Below, piece by piece: positions 23,128-30,484 of a DNA stretch of 39,243 bases. This DNA is from Alphaproteobacteria bacterium (GTDB taxonomy: Bacteria > Pseudomonadota > Alphaproteobacteria > Rhizobiales > Xanthobacteraceae). Position 1 is the stretch's first letter. Every line of letters starts with the position of its first letter. The stretch is taken from contig VAZV01000196.1 of NCBI GenBank assembly GCA_005884765.1, forward strand, positions 1-39,243. Direction: 5' to 3'. The notes under the pieces are model-generated. The model was not told where the DNA came from. It saw only the letters and a program-made list of their open reading frames with translations, and did no database searches. The position numbers were made by a program, and so were the translations under genes.

Positions 23128-23751
23128 ATGGCGAGGAAGCTGAAGACGTACCAAACTTCGGTGGGCTTCTTTGATCTGGCGGTAGCGGCGCCGTCGATGA
23201 AAGCGGCTCTGGAAGCGTGGGGTGCCGACAGTAATCTCTTTCACCAGGGTGCGGCGAAGCAAAGCGAGGATCCCGACGTCATCGCGGCGACCATGGCTAC
23301 GCCGGGCGTCGTTCTGAAGCGTCCCGTCGGCTCCAGCGGATCTTTCAAAGAGCAGGCCGAGCTGCCTACCAATCTCGCCGGCGACGATATTTCGAAGAAG
23401 GCAGGCCGCAGGTCGGTGAGGCGTAAGCCGCAGACGCACCCTGAGCCGGTCACGGACCAGGCGGCCGACCGGAAGGCCGCGCTCGCTTTCGAGAAGGAGC
23501 AGAAACGCCGCGAGCGCGAACGCGCGATGGAGGAGGCCGCTCAGCGTAAGGAGCGCGAGCGGCGGCAGGACGCCGTCGACAAGGCGCAAAGCGCTTTAGA
23601 TGTGGCCCGTCGAAAGCACGAAAAGATCGCTTCGGATATTCAAGTTCAGCTCGAGGCGCTCGAGGAAAGATCGCAGGCCGAAGGAGCCCGATGGGAGAAG
23701 GAGAAAGCTCGACTGGAAGCCGTGTTGAGGCGAGCGCGAGGGTACGGCTGA
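23128..23751 (+). CDS. coiled-coil basic protein in the Ku operon
   Basis: The product is 207 residues. The N-terminal part (about 1-60: 'LKTYQTSVGFFDLAVAAPSM', 'ALEAWGADSNLFHQGAA', 'IAATMATPGVVLKRPVG') looks like a small conserved domain. From about residue 110 it is a long Lys/Glu/Arg coiled coil ('KEQKRRERERAMEEAAQRKE'). Automatic pipelines often give such sequences a TolA/cell-envelope name because of the coiled coil, which I would not trust. It is 24 bases after the RNase Z-like gene, so probably the third gene of the Ku operon. It may be a structural or DNA-end accessory protein. Confidence 0.75.
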   Translation: MARKLKTYQTSVGFFDLAVAAPSMKAALEAWGADSNLFHQGAAKQSEDPDVIAATMATPGVVLKRPVGSSGSFKEQAELPTNLAGDDISKKAGRRSVRRKPQTHPEPVTDQAADRKAALAFEKEQKRRERERAMEEAAQRKERERRQDAVDKAQSALDVARRKHEKIASDIQVQLEALEERSQAEGARWEKEKARLEAVLRRARGYG

Positions 23752-23782
23752 CGACATTCCAGATTACAATCGGAAAATGCAG

Positions 23783-24907
23783 TCATCCCCGGACGCTGAA
23801 TCCATCCAACATGAGCGGCAATTGATCTTCGTCTTCAGGTTCGAGATCAGTAAATCCGGAAACGGAGATTCCGAGCAGCCGTATCGCCTTCTTTGGCGGC
23901 ATCAGCTGCTTCAGGAGTTCGAGAGCCAGGCTGGAGAGATCGCTCGCAGAGTCAATGACGGCGACTGACTTACTGCGGGTGATCAACTCGAAGTCGGAAA
24001 ACTTCACCTTGAGCGTCGCTGTCCGGCCCCGCGCGCGCGTGGTCTCGCAGTGGCGCCAAACCTTCTCGATCAGCGGCTGCAATTCGGCTGCCAGAGCTTC
24101 GTAATCCGCCAAGTCCTGCGAGAACGTGTTCTCGGCACCGACCGATTTGCGGATACGGTTAGCGCGGACCGGGCGCTCGTCGATGCCCCGCGAAATCCAG
24201 TAATAGTAGCCGCCGGCCTTGCCGAAATTGGCGGTCATGAACTCGAGCGTCTGGTTACGCATATCCATGCCCGTGAAGATGCCGAGGCCATTCATCTTCG
24301 CGCTGGTCGCCGGGCCGATCCCGTGGAATTTGCCGACGGGGAGATCCTGAACGAAGGCTGGTCCCATCTTCGGCGTGATGACGAACTGTCCGTTCGGCTT
24401 GCGATAGTCGGAGGCCAGCTTCGCCAGAAATTTGTTGTAGGAGATGCCGGCGGAGGCGGTCAAACCCGTCTCGCTCAGGATTTTCGCTCTGATCATGGTC
24501 GCGATCTCCGTCGCGCTCGCGATGCCTTGGAAGTTTTCCGTGACGTCGAGGTACGCCTCGTCGAGCGATAACGGCTCGATGATTTCCGTGTGCTCGGCGA
24601 AGATCGTCCGGATGTGTCGGGAGATCTCTTTGTAGATCTCGAAGCGCGGCTTCACGAAGATCAAATCCGGGCATTGACGCTTCGCGGTCACCGAGGGCAT
24701 CGCGGACCGGACCCCGAACTTGCGCGCCTCGTAGCTTGCCGCGGCAACGACGCCGCGCTCTCTAGACCCGCCCACGGCGACCGGCTTGCCGCGCAAGTCC
24801 GGATTGTCCCGCTGTTCGACCGATGCATAGAAAGCATCCATGTCGATATGGATGATCTTGCGTTCTCGCGCTTCGGCGGTGTTCTGATTCTGATCGGACG
24901 ATCCCAT
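23783..24907 (-). CDS. dinB: DNA polymerase IV (Y-family translesion polymerase)
   Basis: The product is 374 residues from ATG 24907; a TTG at 24967 would add 20 residues. Catalytic motifs: 'IIHIDMDAFYASVEQRDNP' (metal-binding D and steric gate F-Y), 'GVVAAASYEARKFGVRSAMPS', 'EPLSLDEAYLDVT' (the second acidic pair) and 'ASAGISYNKFLAKLASD'. The little-finger domain lies near 'RIRKSVGAENTF'. It copies damaged DNA with low fidelity. It ends 31 bases from the convergent coiled-coil gene and is the last gene of the minus-strand repair arm. No SOS box is visible directly upstream. The C-terminus 'PLMLDGFSVRG' lacks a clear beta-clamp peptide of the QLxLF type; 'DQLPLML' could serve. Confidence 0.93.
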   Translation of the reverse strand: MGSSDQNQNTAEARERKIIHIDMDAFYASVEQRDNPDLRGKPVAVGGSRERGVVAAASYEARKFGVRSAMPSVTAKRQCPDLIFVKPRFEIYKEISRHIRTIFAEHTEIIEPLSLDEAYLDVTENFQGIASATEIATMIRAKILSETGLTASAGISYNKFLAKLASDYRKPNGQFVITPKMGPAFVQDLPVGKFHGIGPATSAKMNGLGIFTGMDMRNQTLEFMTANFGKAGGYYYWISRGIDERPVRANRIRKSVGAENTFSQDLADYEALAAELQPLIEKVWRHCETTRARGRTATLKVKFSDFELITRSKSVAVIDSASDLSSLALELLKQLMPPKKAIRLLGISVSGFTDLEPEDEDQLPLMLDGFSVRG

Positions 24908-24978
24908 GTACCAATGATAGTCGAATCCGCTTTGAGCGTCCGGCCGGAACTCGGCCGGGTATTTCAATGGGACCCACC

Positions 24979-25170
24979 TTACTTGCGTGCTCGGTTATGG
25001 CCTGTTTCCCGATTTCCGAGTGAAATGGGAAGGCGAAGCTTCATCGCACGTTCGTTGCGGTCGGCATTTTGAAATGCGATTTCCTTGCGCACAAGCCTGG
25101 CCAGTTCATCCGCGGCGGCCTGCATGAAGTGCTCGCGTGGCGTCTTTGCAATCTTTTTTCGCTCAATCAT
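24979..25170 (-). CDS. small basic hypothetical protein upstream of dinB
   Basis: The product is 63 residues from ATG 25170, behind the ribosome site GGAGCAGGACG. Basic helical sequence: 'MIERKKIAKTPREHFMQAAA', 'ELARLVRKEIAFQNADRNER'. There is no signal or membrane segment. It lies 71 bases before the dinB ATG on the same strand and downstream of a strong terminator, so it and dinB probably share one transcript. Family not recognised. Confidence 0.6.
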   Translation of the reverse strand: MIERKKIAKTPREHFMQAAADELARLVRKEIAFQNADRNERAMKLRLPISLGNRETGHNRARK

Positions 25171-25242
25171 CGTCCTGCTCCAAGAAAACGTCACACCATG
25201 GTAACAGAAGAACGGCTGCTAGGTTCGAGGAGATGGAAGCAA

Positions 25243-25268
25243 AAACCCCGGCGTTTCGGCCGGGGTTT
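25243..25268 (-). terminator. Rho-independent terminator
   Basis: AAACCCCGGC (25243-25252) and GCCGGGGTTT (25259-25268) form a perfect 10-bp stem with a 6-base loop. On the minus strand the stem runs into TTTTTGCTT. It ends transcription from the small gene at 25373-25636 and separates it from the dinB unit. Confidence 0.85.
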
Positions 25269-25372
25269 CGCGGTCTCTGTCGGCGTACATCCGGCCGGCA
25301 ATTTCCGCCGTAATAACCTCGGCTATGTTCTTGAAGAAACTATGACTTGCGCGGCGAAGTCGGGCTGTGGGC

Positions 25373-25636
25373 CTATTCGGCCGGGCACTCCGGACAGGTA
25401 TCTCCGATCGAGTCGAGCACTTCCGCGATCGCGATCGCGGCGGCCTGCGAAGAGACGCCAACGGGCGGCTCTTGGCGGGCGATGTCGAAGGCGCGCTCGC
25501 GGGCGTGTGGATCCGCGCGATCCTGCATCCAGCCGTGCTCCTCGCACTCGCGGATGGCGCCGGCTTCCTTCAGCACCGAGATCGCCCAGCCGTGGAGCGT
25601 CAGGATTGCGCGGCGCCGCTCAATCGTCCTAAGCAT
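25373..25636 (-). CDS. small hypothetical protein with C-terminal CxxC
   Basis: The product is 87 residues from ATG 25636, with GGGAGAACTCG just upstream. 'LRTIERRRAILTLHGWAISVL' forms an amphipathic helix. Cysteines are Cys31 ('IRECEEHGW') and Cys81-x2-Cys84 ('DTCPECPAE') at the end, a possible metal site. It lies 119 bases downstream of the UvrD-family helicase on the same strand and is followed by a strong terminator, so it closes that transcript. No function recognised. Confidence 0.65.
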   Translation of the reverse strand: MLRTIERRRAILTLHGWAISVLKEAGAIRECEEHGWMQDRADPHARERAFDIARQEPPVGVSSQAAAIAIAEVLDSIGDTCPECPAE

Positions 25637-25755
25637 CGAGTTCTCCCACCGCCTGAATCCTTGCGCCCGGCCTTTCGTTCCCGGTGATTCACAGAGCAGC
25701 GATTCGACTTCGCGTTGACTGCGGTTTCCGCGGGCGGGGCAACGCACCGGGCGCT

Positions 25756-27828
25756 CTAGCGCCACATCCCGCGCACGCGCGCCCCGATGTCGACTCGTGG
25801 ACCTTGACTTGGGTTCCGGACAGTGGCTCCCGAAGGGACTTGTGGCCAATTCGTGCGCTCGAATAGTCCGAGCAGTTTTTCTGGGATGAAGCGCGTTCTC
25901 GATGCATAGACGTGGCGGTCGCCCTTTGAATGCTGACCGTGCGTGAAGAAGCGTTGCGGCACCATCAGGTGGAGATCGTCCTTTGCCCGCGTCATGGCGA
26001 CATAGAGCAGGCGGCGCTCCTCCTCGAGTTCGGCGGAGGTGCCGGCTCCCAGGTCCGACGGCATGCAGCCGTCGACCACATTCAGCACGTATACCGATTT
26101 CCATTCCTGACCCTTGGCCGAGTGGATGGTCGATAGGATCAGGTAGTCCTCATCCAACACCGGCACTCCGGCCTGGTCGCTGCTCGCATCTGGTGGATCC
26201 AGGGTGAGTTCGGTGAGGAAGCGTTCACGAGAAGGATATCCGCCGGCTACCTGCTCGAGCTGAACGAGATCGGCGTGGCGAACCTCGGCGTCTTCGTGGA
26301 TGCGCTCAAGATGCGGTTCGTACCAGAGGCGGGCACGCTCCAGATCCGACAGCCACTCCGAATACCGAAGGTTTCCGATCGTTTCGACGAAGGCAGCCCA
26401 ATCGTCGCCTGCGCGCGGAGGGCAGGGCAGATTGGAAAGCGCCGTGAGCGGGTCCGCAGCTTCCGCAATGCTGTCGAGGATGCGTTGCGCGGAAGCGGGA
26501 CCGATGCCTGGCAACAGGTGCAGCACGCGGAAACCGGCTACGCGATCACGAGGGTTCTCTACGAACCGGAGCAGCGCAATTACGTCCTTGACGTGAGCGG
26601 CGTCGAGGAATTTGAGACCACCGAATTTCACGAACGGAATGTTGCGACGTGTAAGTTCGACCTCCAGCGGTCCGCTGTGCGAGGAGGTGCGGAAGAGTAC
26701 CGCCTGTTGCTTGAGTAGGGCTCCTCCCTCCCGGGCTTCTAGGATGCGCTCGACGATGTAGCGCGCCTGGTCCGGCTCGTCGCGCACGGCAACCAGTCGA
26801 GGCTTTGCCGATGATGTCCGCTCAGTCCATAAGTTCTTGGTGAAGCGCTCCCGGGCGAGATCGATGACGCCGTTCGCGGCGGACAGGATCGGCTGGGTCG
26901 AACGGTAATTGCGGTCGAGCGTGACGATCTCCGCCTTCGGACTGAACTGCTCGGGAAAATCGAGAATGTTGCGAACCGTAGCGGCGCGGAACGAATAGAT
27001 CGATTGCGCGTCGTCGCCGACCACCGTGAGGCCGCGACCTCCAGGCTTCAAGGCGAGCAACACCGAGGATTGCAAGCGGTTCGTGTCCTGGTATTCGTCG
27101 ACAAGGACATGATCGAAGCGGCCGCCGATGTCGTCGGCGATTGTCACGTCGGACATCATCTGTGCCCAGTAGAGCAGAAGGTCGTCGTAATCGAGGACGT
27201 TATGCTTCTGCTTGGCCTCGACATACGCCGCGAAAAGCTCCTTGAGTTCCGCGGCCCAGCCAGCGCACCATGGGTAGGACGCGCCGAGCACTTGTTCGAG
27301 CTCGGTCTCGGCGTTGACGCAGCGCGAGTAGATCGAGAGGCAGGTGCCCTTGGCCGGAAAACGGCTCTCGGTCTTCGATAGACCGCGTTCGTGCCTGACG
27401 AGATTCATCAGGTCGGCCGAGTCCTCACGGTCGTGAATGGTGAAAGCGGGATTGAGTCCGATGTGCTCGGCATATTCGCGAAGCAGCCGGGCACCGATGC
27501 CGTGGAACGTGCCGGTCCAGCTCAGCGCCTCGTTCATGACGCCAGCCTGCCCGCCGAGGACCTTGCGCGCGATCCGCTCGACCCGTTTCGACATCTCCGA
27601 CGCGGCGCGCCGCGAGAACGTCATCAAAAGGATCCGGCGAGGGTCCGCGCCGCTGACAATCAGATGCGCGACGCGGTGGGCAAGCGTGTTCGTCTTGCCG
27701 GACCCGGCGCCGGCGATGACCAGCAGGGGAGCTCCGACATGCCCATAAGCGTTGACGCCGTGCTCGACGGCTCGACGCTGCTCCGGATTGAGCGTTTCGA
27801 GATAGGATGCGGCCGTCGTCGCGAGCAC
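25756..27828 (-). CDS. UvrD/Rep-family ATP-dependent DNA helicase
   Basis: The product is 690 residues from GTG 27828, chosen for the AGGGGGACAATTC ribosome site; a GTG at 27894 is in frame but lacks one. Motifs: Q-motif 'LNPEQRRAVEHG', Walker A 'AGAGSGKTNTL', 'TGTFHGIGARLL', Walker B 'VLVDEYQDTNRLQ', 'VVGDDAQSIYSFRAA', 'LDRNYRSTQPIL', 'ILSTIHSAKGQEWKSVYVLN' and 'LLYVAMTRAKDDL'. It should translocate 3'-5' and unwind DNA. It lacks the nuclease domain of the AddA-like protein. It is 93 bases after the SRAP gene on the same strand, within the SOS-headed arm that starts at 29490. Confidence 0.9.
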   Translation of the reverse strand: MLATTAASYLETLNPEQRRAVEHGVNAYGHVGAPLLVIAGAGSGKTNTLAHRVAHLIVSGADPRRILLMTFSRRAASEMSKRVERIARKVLGGQAGVMNEALSWTGTFHGIGARLLREYAEHIGLNPAFTIHDREDSADLMNLVRHERGLSKTESRFPAKGTCLSIYSRCVNAETELEQVLGASYPWCAGWAAELKELFAAYVEAKQKHNVLDYDDLLLYWAQMMSDVTIADDIGGRFDHVLVDEYQDTNRLQSSVLLALKPGGRGLTVVGDDAQSIYSFRAATVRNILDFPEQFSPKAEIVTLDRNYRSTQPILSAANGVIDLARERFTKNLWTERTSSAKPRLVAVRDEPDQARYIVERILEAREGGALLKQQAVLFRTSSHSGPLEVELTRRNIPFVKFGGLKFLDAAHVKDVIALLRFVENPRDRVAGFRVLHLLPGIGPASAQRILDSIAEAADPLTALSNLPCPPRAGDDWAAFVETIGNLRYSEWLSDLERARLWYEPHLERIHEDAEVRHADLVQLEQVAGGYPSRERFLTELTLDPPDASSDQAGVPVLDEDYLILSTIHSAKGQEWKSVYVLNVVDGCMPSDLGAGTSAELEEERRLLYVAMTRAKDDLHLMVPQRFFTHGQHSKGDRHVYASRTRFIPEKLLGLFERTNWPQVPSGATVRNPSQGPRVDIGARVRGMWR

Positions 27829-27921
27829 GAATTGTCCCCCTGTTCGAATGCCACGCTCGATGATTCTTGTTGGAACCGCAATGAGATAAGCCACGCCATT
27901 CGCCGGTAGGCGTGAGGTTGT

Positions 27922-28584
27922 TTACGCCGCTATTTTGTCTTCCTTGTCCGCGCCGCGCATGACGATCTTCAGCCCATCGTCGGGCAGGGGACGTTGCAGC
28001 GCCTTTGCCTCGTCCCAGGGAGCGCGCATCCATACCTCTCGTTCTTCCTCGGTCGTGAGGATCGCAGGCATGGCCTTCGGATGAATGGGCTCCACGACGG
28101 CGTTCGGCGACGTCGTGAGAAAGCCGTAGACGAGATGAGGCCCTGGTATCGGTTTGGACTTCGTGCCGCGATCGCCCTTGAATTCGGTCCAGATGCCGGC
28201 AAAACAGAACAGCGGCCGGCGGTCGTCCAGAGCGAACCAGACGACGTCTTTTTTCCTGGTCTCGGGATTCGTCTCGGGTGCGTACTCGGCGAAACTGTTC
28301 GCCGGTACCAGGCAGCGGTTCTCGGGCTTGAGCCAGCCGCGCCAGTGAGGTGAGGACGTGTTGCGAATGTTGGTGACCGGAGGTCCGCCGGTCCTGGGAG
28401 GCGGCGGCATGCCCCAGCGCATCAGCACCATCCCTTCGGCATCTCCGTCGTTGCGGATCACTGGCGCCGGGTAGTCGGGAAAGACGCCGGTCATCGGCGG
28501 AAGATTGCCGACATAGCGGTTCATGCGCCGGAAAAGTGCGGAGATCGCGGCCTGGTTGGTTGTGATGGAATAGAGGTTGCACAT
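27922..28584 (-). CDS. SOS response-associated peptidase (SRAP/YedK/HMCES family)
   Basis: The product is 220 residues. SRAP proteins form a thiazolidine crosslink with abasic sites in single-stranded DNA through the N-terminal cysteine, protecting the site during replication. Cys2 is present (MCNLYS; Met is removed), with Asn75 ('VTNIRNT'), Glu100 ('PANSFAEYA') and His168 ('EPIHPKAMPAIL') at the conserved catalytic positions. 'MRWGMPPPPRTGG' and 'NTSSPHWRGWLKPENRCLVP' are family hallmarks. ATG 28584 begins one base after the stop of the zinc-ribbon gene upstream, so translation is probably coupled. The arm is headed by an SOS box. Confidence 0.93.
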   Translation of the reverse strand: MCNLYSITTNQAAISALFRRMNRYVGNLPPMTGVFPDYPAPVIRNDGDAEGMVLMRWGMPPPPRTGGPPVTNIRNTSSPHWRGWLKPENRCLVPANSFAEYAPETNPETRKKDVVWFALDDRRPLFCFAGIWTEFKGDRGTKSKPIPGPHLVYGFLTTSPNAVVEPIHPKAMPAILTTEEEREVWMRAPWDEAKALQRPLPDDGLKIVMRGADKEDKIAA

Positions 28585-28585
28585 G

Positions 28586-29035
28586 TCAGGTCTCCGGGGC
28601 GCCGCGAGAGGCGCGCTGTGCCAGTTGCAGCAGCGTAGCAGGCGGCCGACGTCCGGCCTTGGCGCACTTGCTGCACCGAAGGCGGCTTGCCAGATCGTGA
28701 ACGAAGGTCGTCGGCGGGTGGGTAAGGGCGATGAGATCGACATCGCGTGCCGTCTTGCAGCGCGAGCATTCGATCTGGAGCCACGGATAACCGCCGTTGA
28801 TCGCTTGATCGACGGTCGGCGACGGATCAATCGGTTCGCCGTCGGCCCACATGCGCTTGTTCCAGGAATGACAAAGCAACCGGTCCGCTTGCCGGATGAG
28901 CGCGTCGCCCTTGGCGCGGGCCTCCACTGACTGTGTGGCAAGTATCGTCGTCATGGCACGCGCTTTGCCGAGTTCTTTCTTCAACGCCTTGCGGTCGCCC
29001 CCGCTCAGTGGCGTCGGATGGTGTTTCGGAGCCAT
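28586..29035 (-). CDS. zinc-ribbon protein coupled to SRAP
   Basis: The product is 149 residues from ATG 29035. A basic N-terminus ('PLSGGDRKALKKELGKARAM') is followed by 'ARAKGDALIRQADRLLCHSWNK', then a four-cysteine ribbon: Cys90-x2-Cys93 ('IECSRCKTARDVDL') and Cys121-x2-Cys124 ('LRCSKCAKAGRRPP'). This pattern suggests nucleic-acid or protein binding. It sits 25 bases after the SOS-controlled paralogue B gene and one base before the SRAP start. Family function unknown. Confidence 0.75.
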   Translation of the reverse strand: MAPKHHPTPLSGGDRKALKKELGKARAMTTILATQSVEARAKGDALIRQADRLLCHSWNKRMWADGEPIDPSPTVDQAINGGYPWLQIECSRCKTARDVDLIALTHPPTTFVHDLASRLRCSKCAKAGRRPPATLLQLAQRASRGAPET

Positions 29036-29060
29036 CGGTGGCGAGCCCAACCGGCGGCAG

Positions 29061-29465
29061 TCATGAGGTGCCGAAGGACGGCCAGCAACCGTCCTCCTCG
29101 TAGCGTCCGGTGCGTTGCGTGCAGGTGTCGTCGAGCAGGCGCCGCCCGACGTCGCCCCAGATCGCGGCCTCACCAAAGAGTCGAACAGCGTCGATTTTTT
29201 GAATCTCGACAATTCGGGCGCAGCGCCGGCACGACACGCGGAGTAGATGCTGCTGCATTTGGGAGAGACGGCAATGGCGCACGCCGGCGTCGAAATGGGT
29301 GCCGTCGGTGCGCGGGTCATTTAGAAGCGCCTGCCAGTATTCGGGCGGCAGTCCATCATTTGGCGCCAGCGGATGCGCGCGAAGGCCGGCCGTGCCGGCG
29401 CGGGCAGCTAGCTTCTCGATCTGTTTCGGGTTTGGCATGCGCGAACTGGCTGGACGATCGGTCAT
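29061..29465 (-). CDS. SOS-box-controlled zinc-ribbon-like protein (paralogue B)
   Basis: The product is 134 residues, closely related to the protein at 20711-21109: the same start (MTDRPAS..MPN.KQ.EK), 'LPPEYW.ALL', 'QHLLRVSCRRC', 'VEIQK.DA.RL.G', 'GDVGRRLLDDTCTQRTG' and 'EEDGCW'. Cysteines 79, 82, 115 and 127 form a likely zinc site. An extra Cys65 is unique to this copy; paralogue A has an extra Cys83 instead. An SOS box lies 10 bases upstream of ATG 29465. It heads the arm that continues into a second zinc-ribbon protein, SRAP and a helicase. No published function is known to me. Confidence 0.8.
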   Translation of the reverse strand: MTDRPASSRMPNPKQIEKLAARAGTAGLRAHPLAPNDGLPPEYWQALLNDPRTDGTHFDAGVRHCRLSQMQQHLLRVSCRRCARIVEIQKIDAVRLFGEAAIWGDVGRRLLDDTCTQRTGRYEEDGCWPSFGTS

Positions 29466-29475
29466 GCCTCGATTA

Positions 29476-29490
29476 GAACATATACAGAAC
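29476..29490 (-). promoter_or_regulatory. SOS box (LexA site), second copy
   Basis: On the minus strand it reads GTTC-TGTATAT-GTTC, matching GTTC-N7-GTTC exactly. It is 10 bases before the start of zinc-ribbon paralogue B. The next 13 plus-strand bases after the box (AAATGTCGAGTCC) are identical to those beside the box at 21119-21133, so promoter and gene were duplicated as a unit. Confidence 0.82.
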
Positions 29491-29619
29491 AAATGTCGAG
29501 TCCAAAAACAAGCGCCTGGCTCCAGTGGAGGATCAAGTGATGTGTGTTTTTGATAATAAAAGCATGGAGTTAGGATGGATGACTGACGTTGAATCCGAGG
29601 GTTGCCGGATGGTCTCTCC

Positions 29620-30189
29620 ATGTGGGGCATCGCGATGACCAGCGTGACCGGCACACGAGCAAAGGCAGGCGTGGGACTTCTCGCGTCCTTGGTCCTTCTC
29701 GCCATGTCCGGTGTCGCGGTGCGGGGTGAACTGGCGGGGCGAGCGAGCATCGTCGATGGCGACACATTGGAAATCCATGGCTTGCGCATTCGCCTCTGGG
29801 GCATCGACGCGCCCGAGGGCTCGCAACTTTGTCGCGGCGACGACAGCACGCCTTACCGCTGCGGCACCAAGGCCGCGAATGATCTCGATGCTTTTATCGC
29901 GGAACGCCCCATCGTGTGTACGCAGCTTTCGCAGGATCAGTACGAGCGTGCCGTGGCGCGCTGTTCCGTTGCTGGAATCGATCTCGGCGAATGGCTTGTG
30001 CGCAACGGGCTCGCATTGGACTGGCCGCAATATTCAAAAGGCCGGTACGCGGCCGCCCAGCGCGAGGCCGATCAGGCGGGGCGAGGGATGTGGGTGGGTA
30101 GCTACGTCGAGCCTTGGCTGTATCGAGCATGCATCCGCGCAATGGGAACTCCGGCAGGCTGTTCGGATGATGCCAACGCGCATCCTTGA
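29620..30189 (+). CDS. secreted thermonuclease-like (SNase-fold) protein
   Basis: The product is 189 residues from ATG 29620; ATG 29635 is an alternative that gives a tighter signal peptide. A hydrophobic stretch 'AGVGLLASLVLLAMSGVAV' suggests export or membrane anchoring. The SNase fold is seen as 'ASIVDGDTLEIHGLRIRLWGIDAPEG' in parts: VDGDTLEI, then RLWGIDAPE (catalytic Arg), then 'DQYERAVARC' (Glu and second Arg), then 'LVRNGLALDW'. Four or more cysteines could form disulfides, fitting the periplasm. It is divergent from the SOS-controlled arm, with 154 bases between start codons. It cleaves DNA or RNA with calcium in characterised relatives. Confidence 0.87.
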   Translation: MWGIAMTSVTGTRAKAGVGLLASLVLLAMSGVAVRGELAGRASIVDGDTLEIHGLRIRLWGIDAPEGSQLCRGDDSTPYRCGTKAANDLDAFIAERPIVCTQLSQDQYERAVARCSVAGIDLGEWLVRNGLALDWPQYSKGRYAAAQREADQAGRGMWVGSYVEPWLYRACIRAMGTPAGCSDDANAHP

Positions 30190-30484
30190 ATGGGCTCGGT
30201 TCAGCTGGCGAGTCCGCCATGCTGGACCGGGCTTACGTGCTGCGCAGGTGCCCTCAAGCCAGAACAGCGTGGCAAGCTGAATCTCGCAATGCGGGAGAAC
30301 GATCATTGTTAGGTTGCTAAAACAGATATTGCAACCATTGGCGAGATAACCATAATTGTGATGAGGCGCGCATTTCGAGCGTCGCCAGTTGCCACGACCA
30401 GCGAGCCACACTTATTTCATTCGGAGGCGATTGCCGTTACGGCAAATCTATTCCGCCTCGTCATTAATTTGCGCAGGGGCTCTT

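Noticed and set aside
27425..28582. 385-codon minus-strand frame across the SRAP and helicase starts
   Set aside because: It covers two genes recognised in other frames and has no domain-like sequence.
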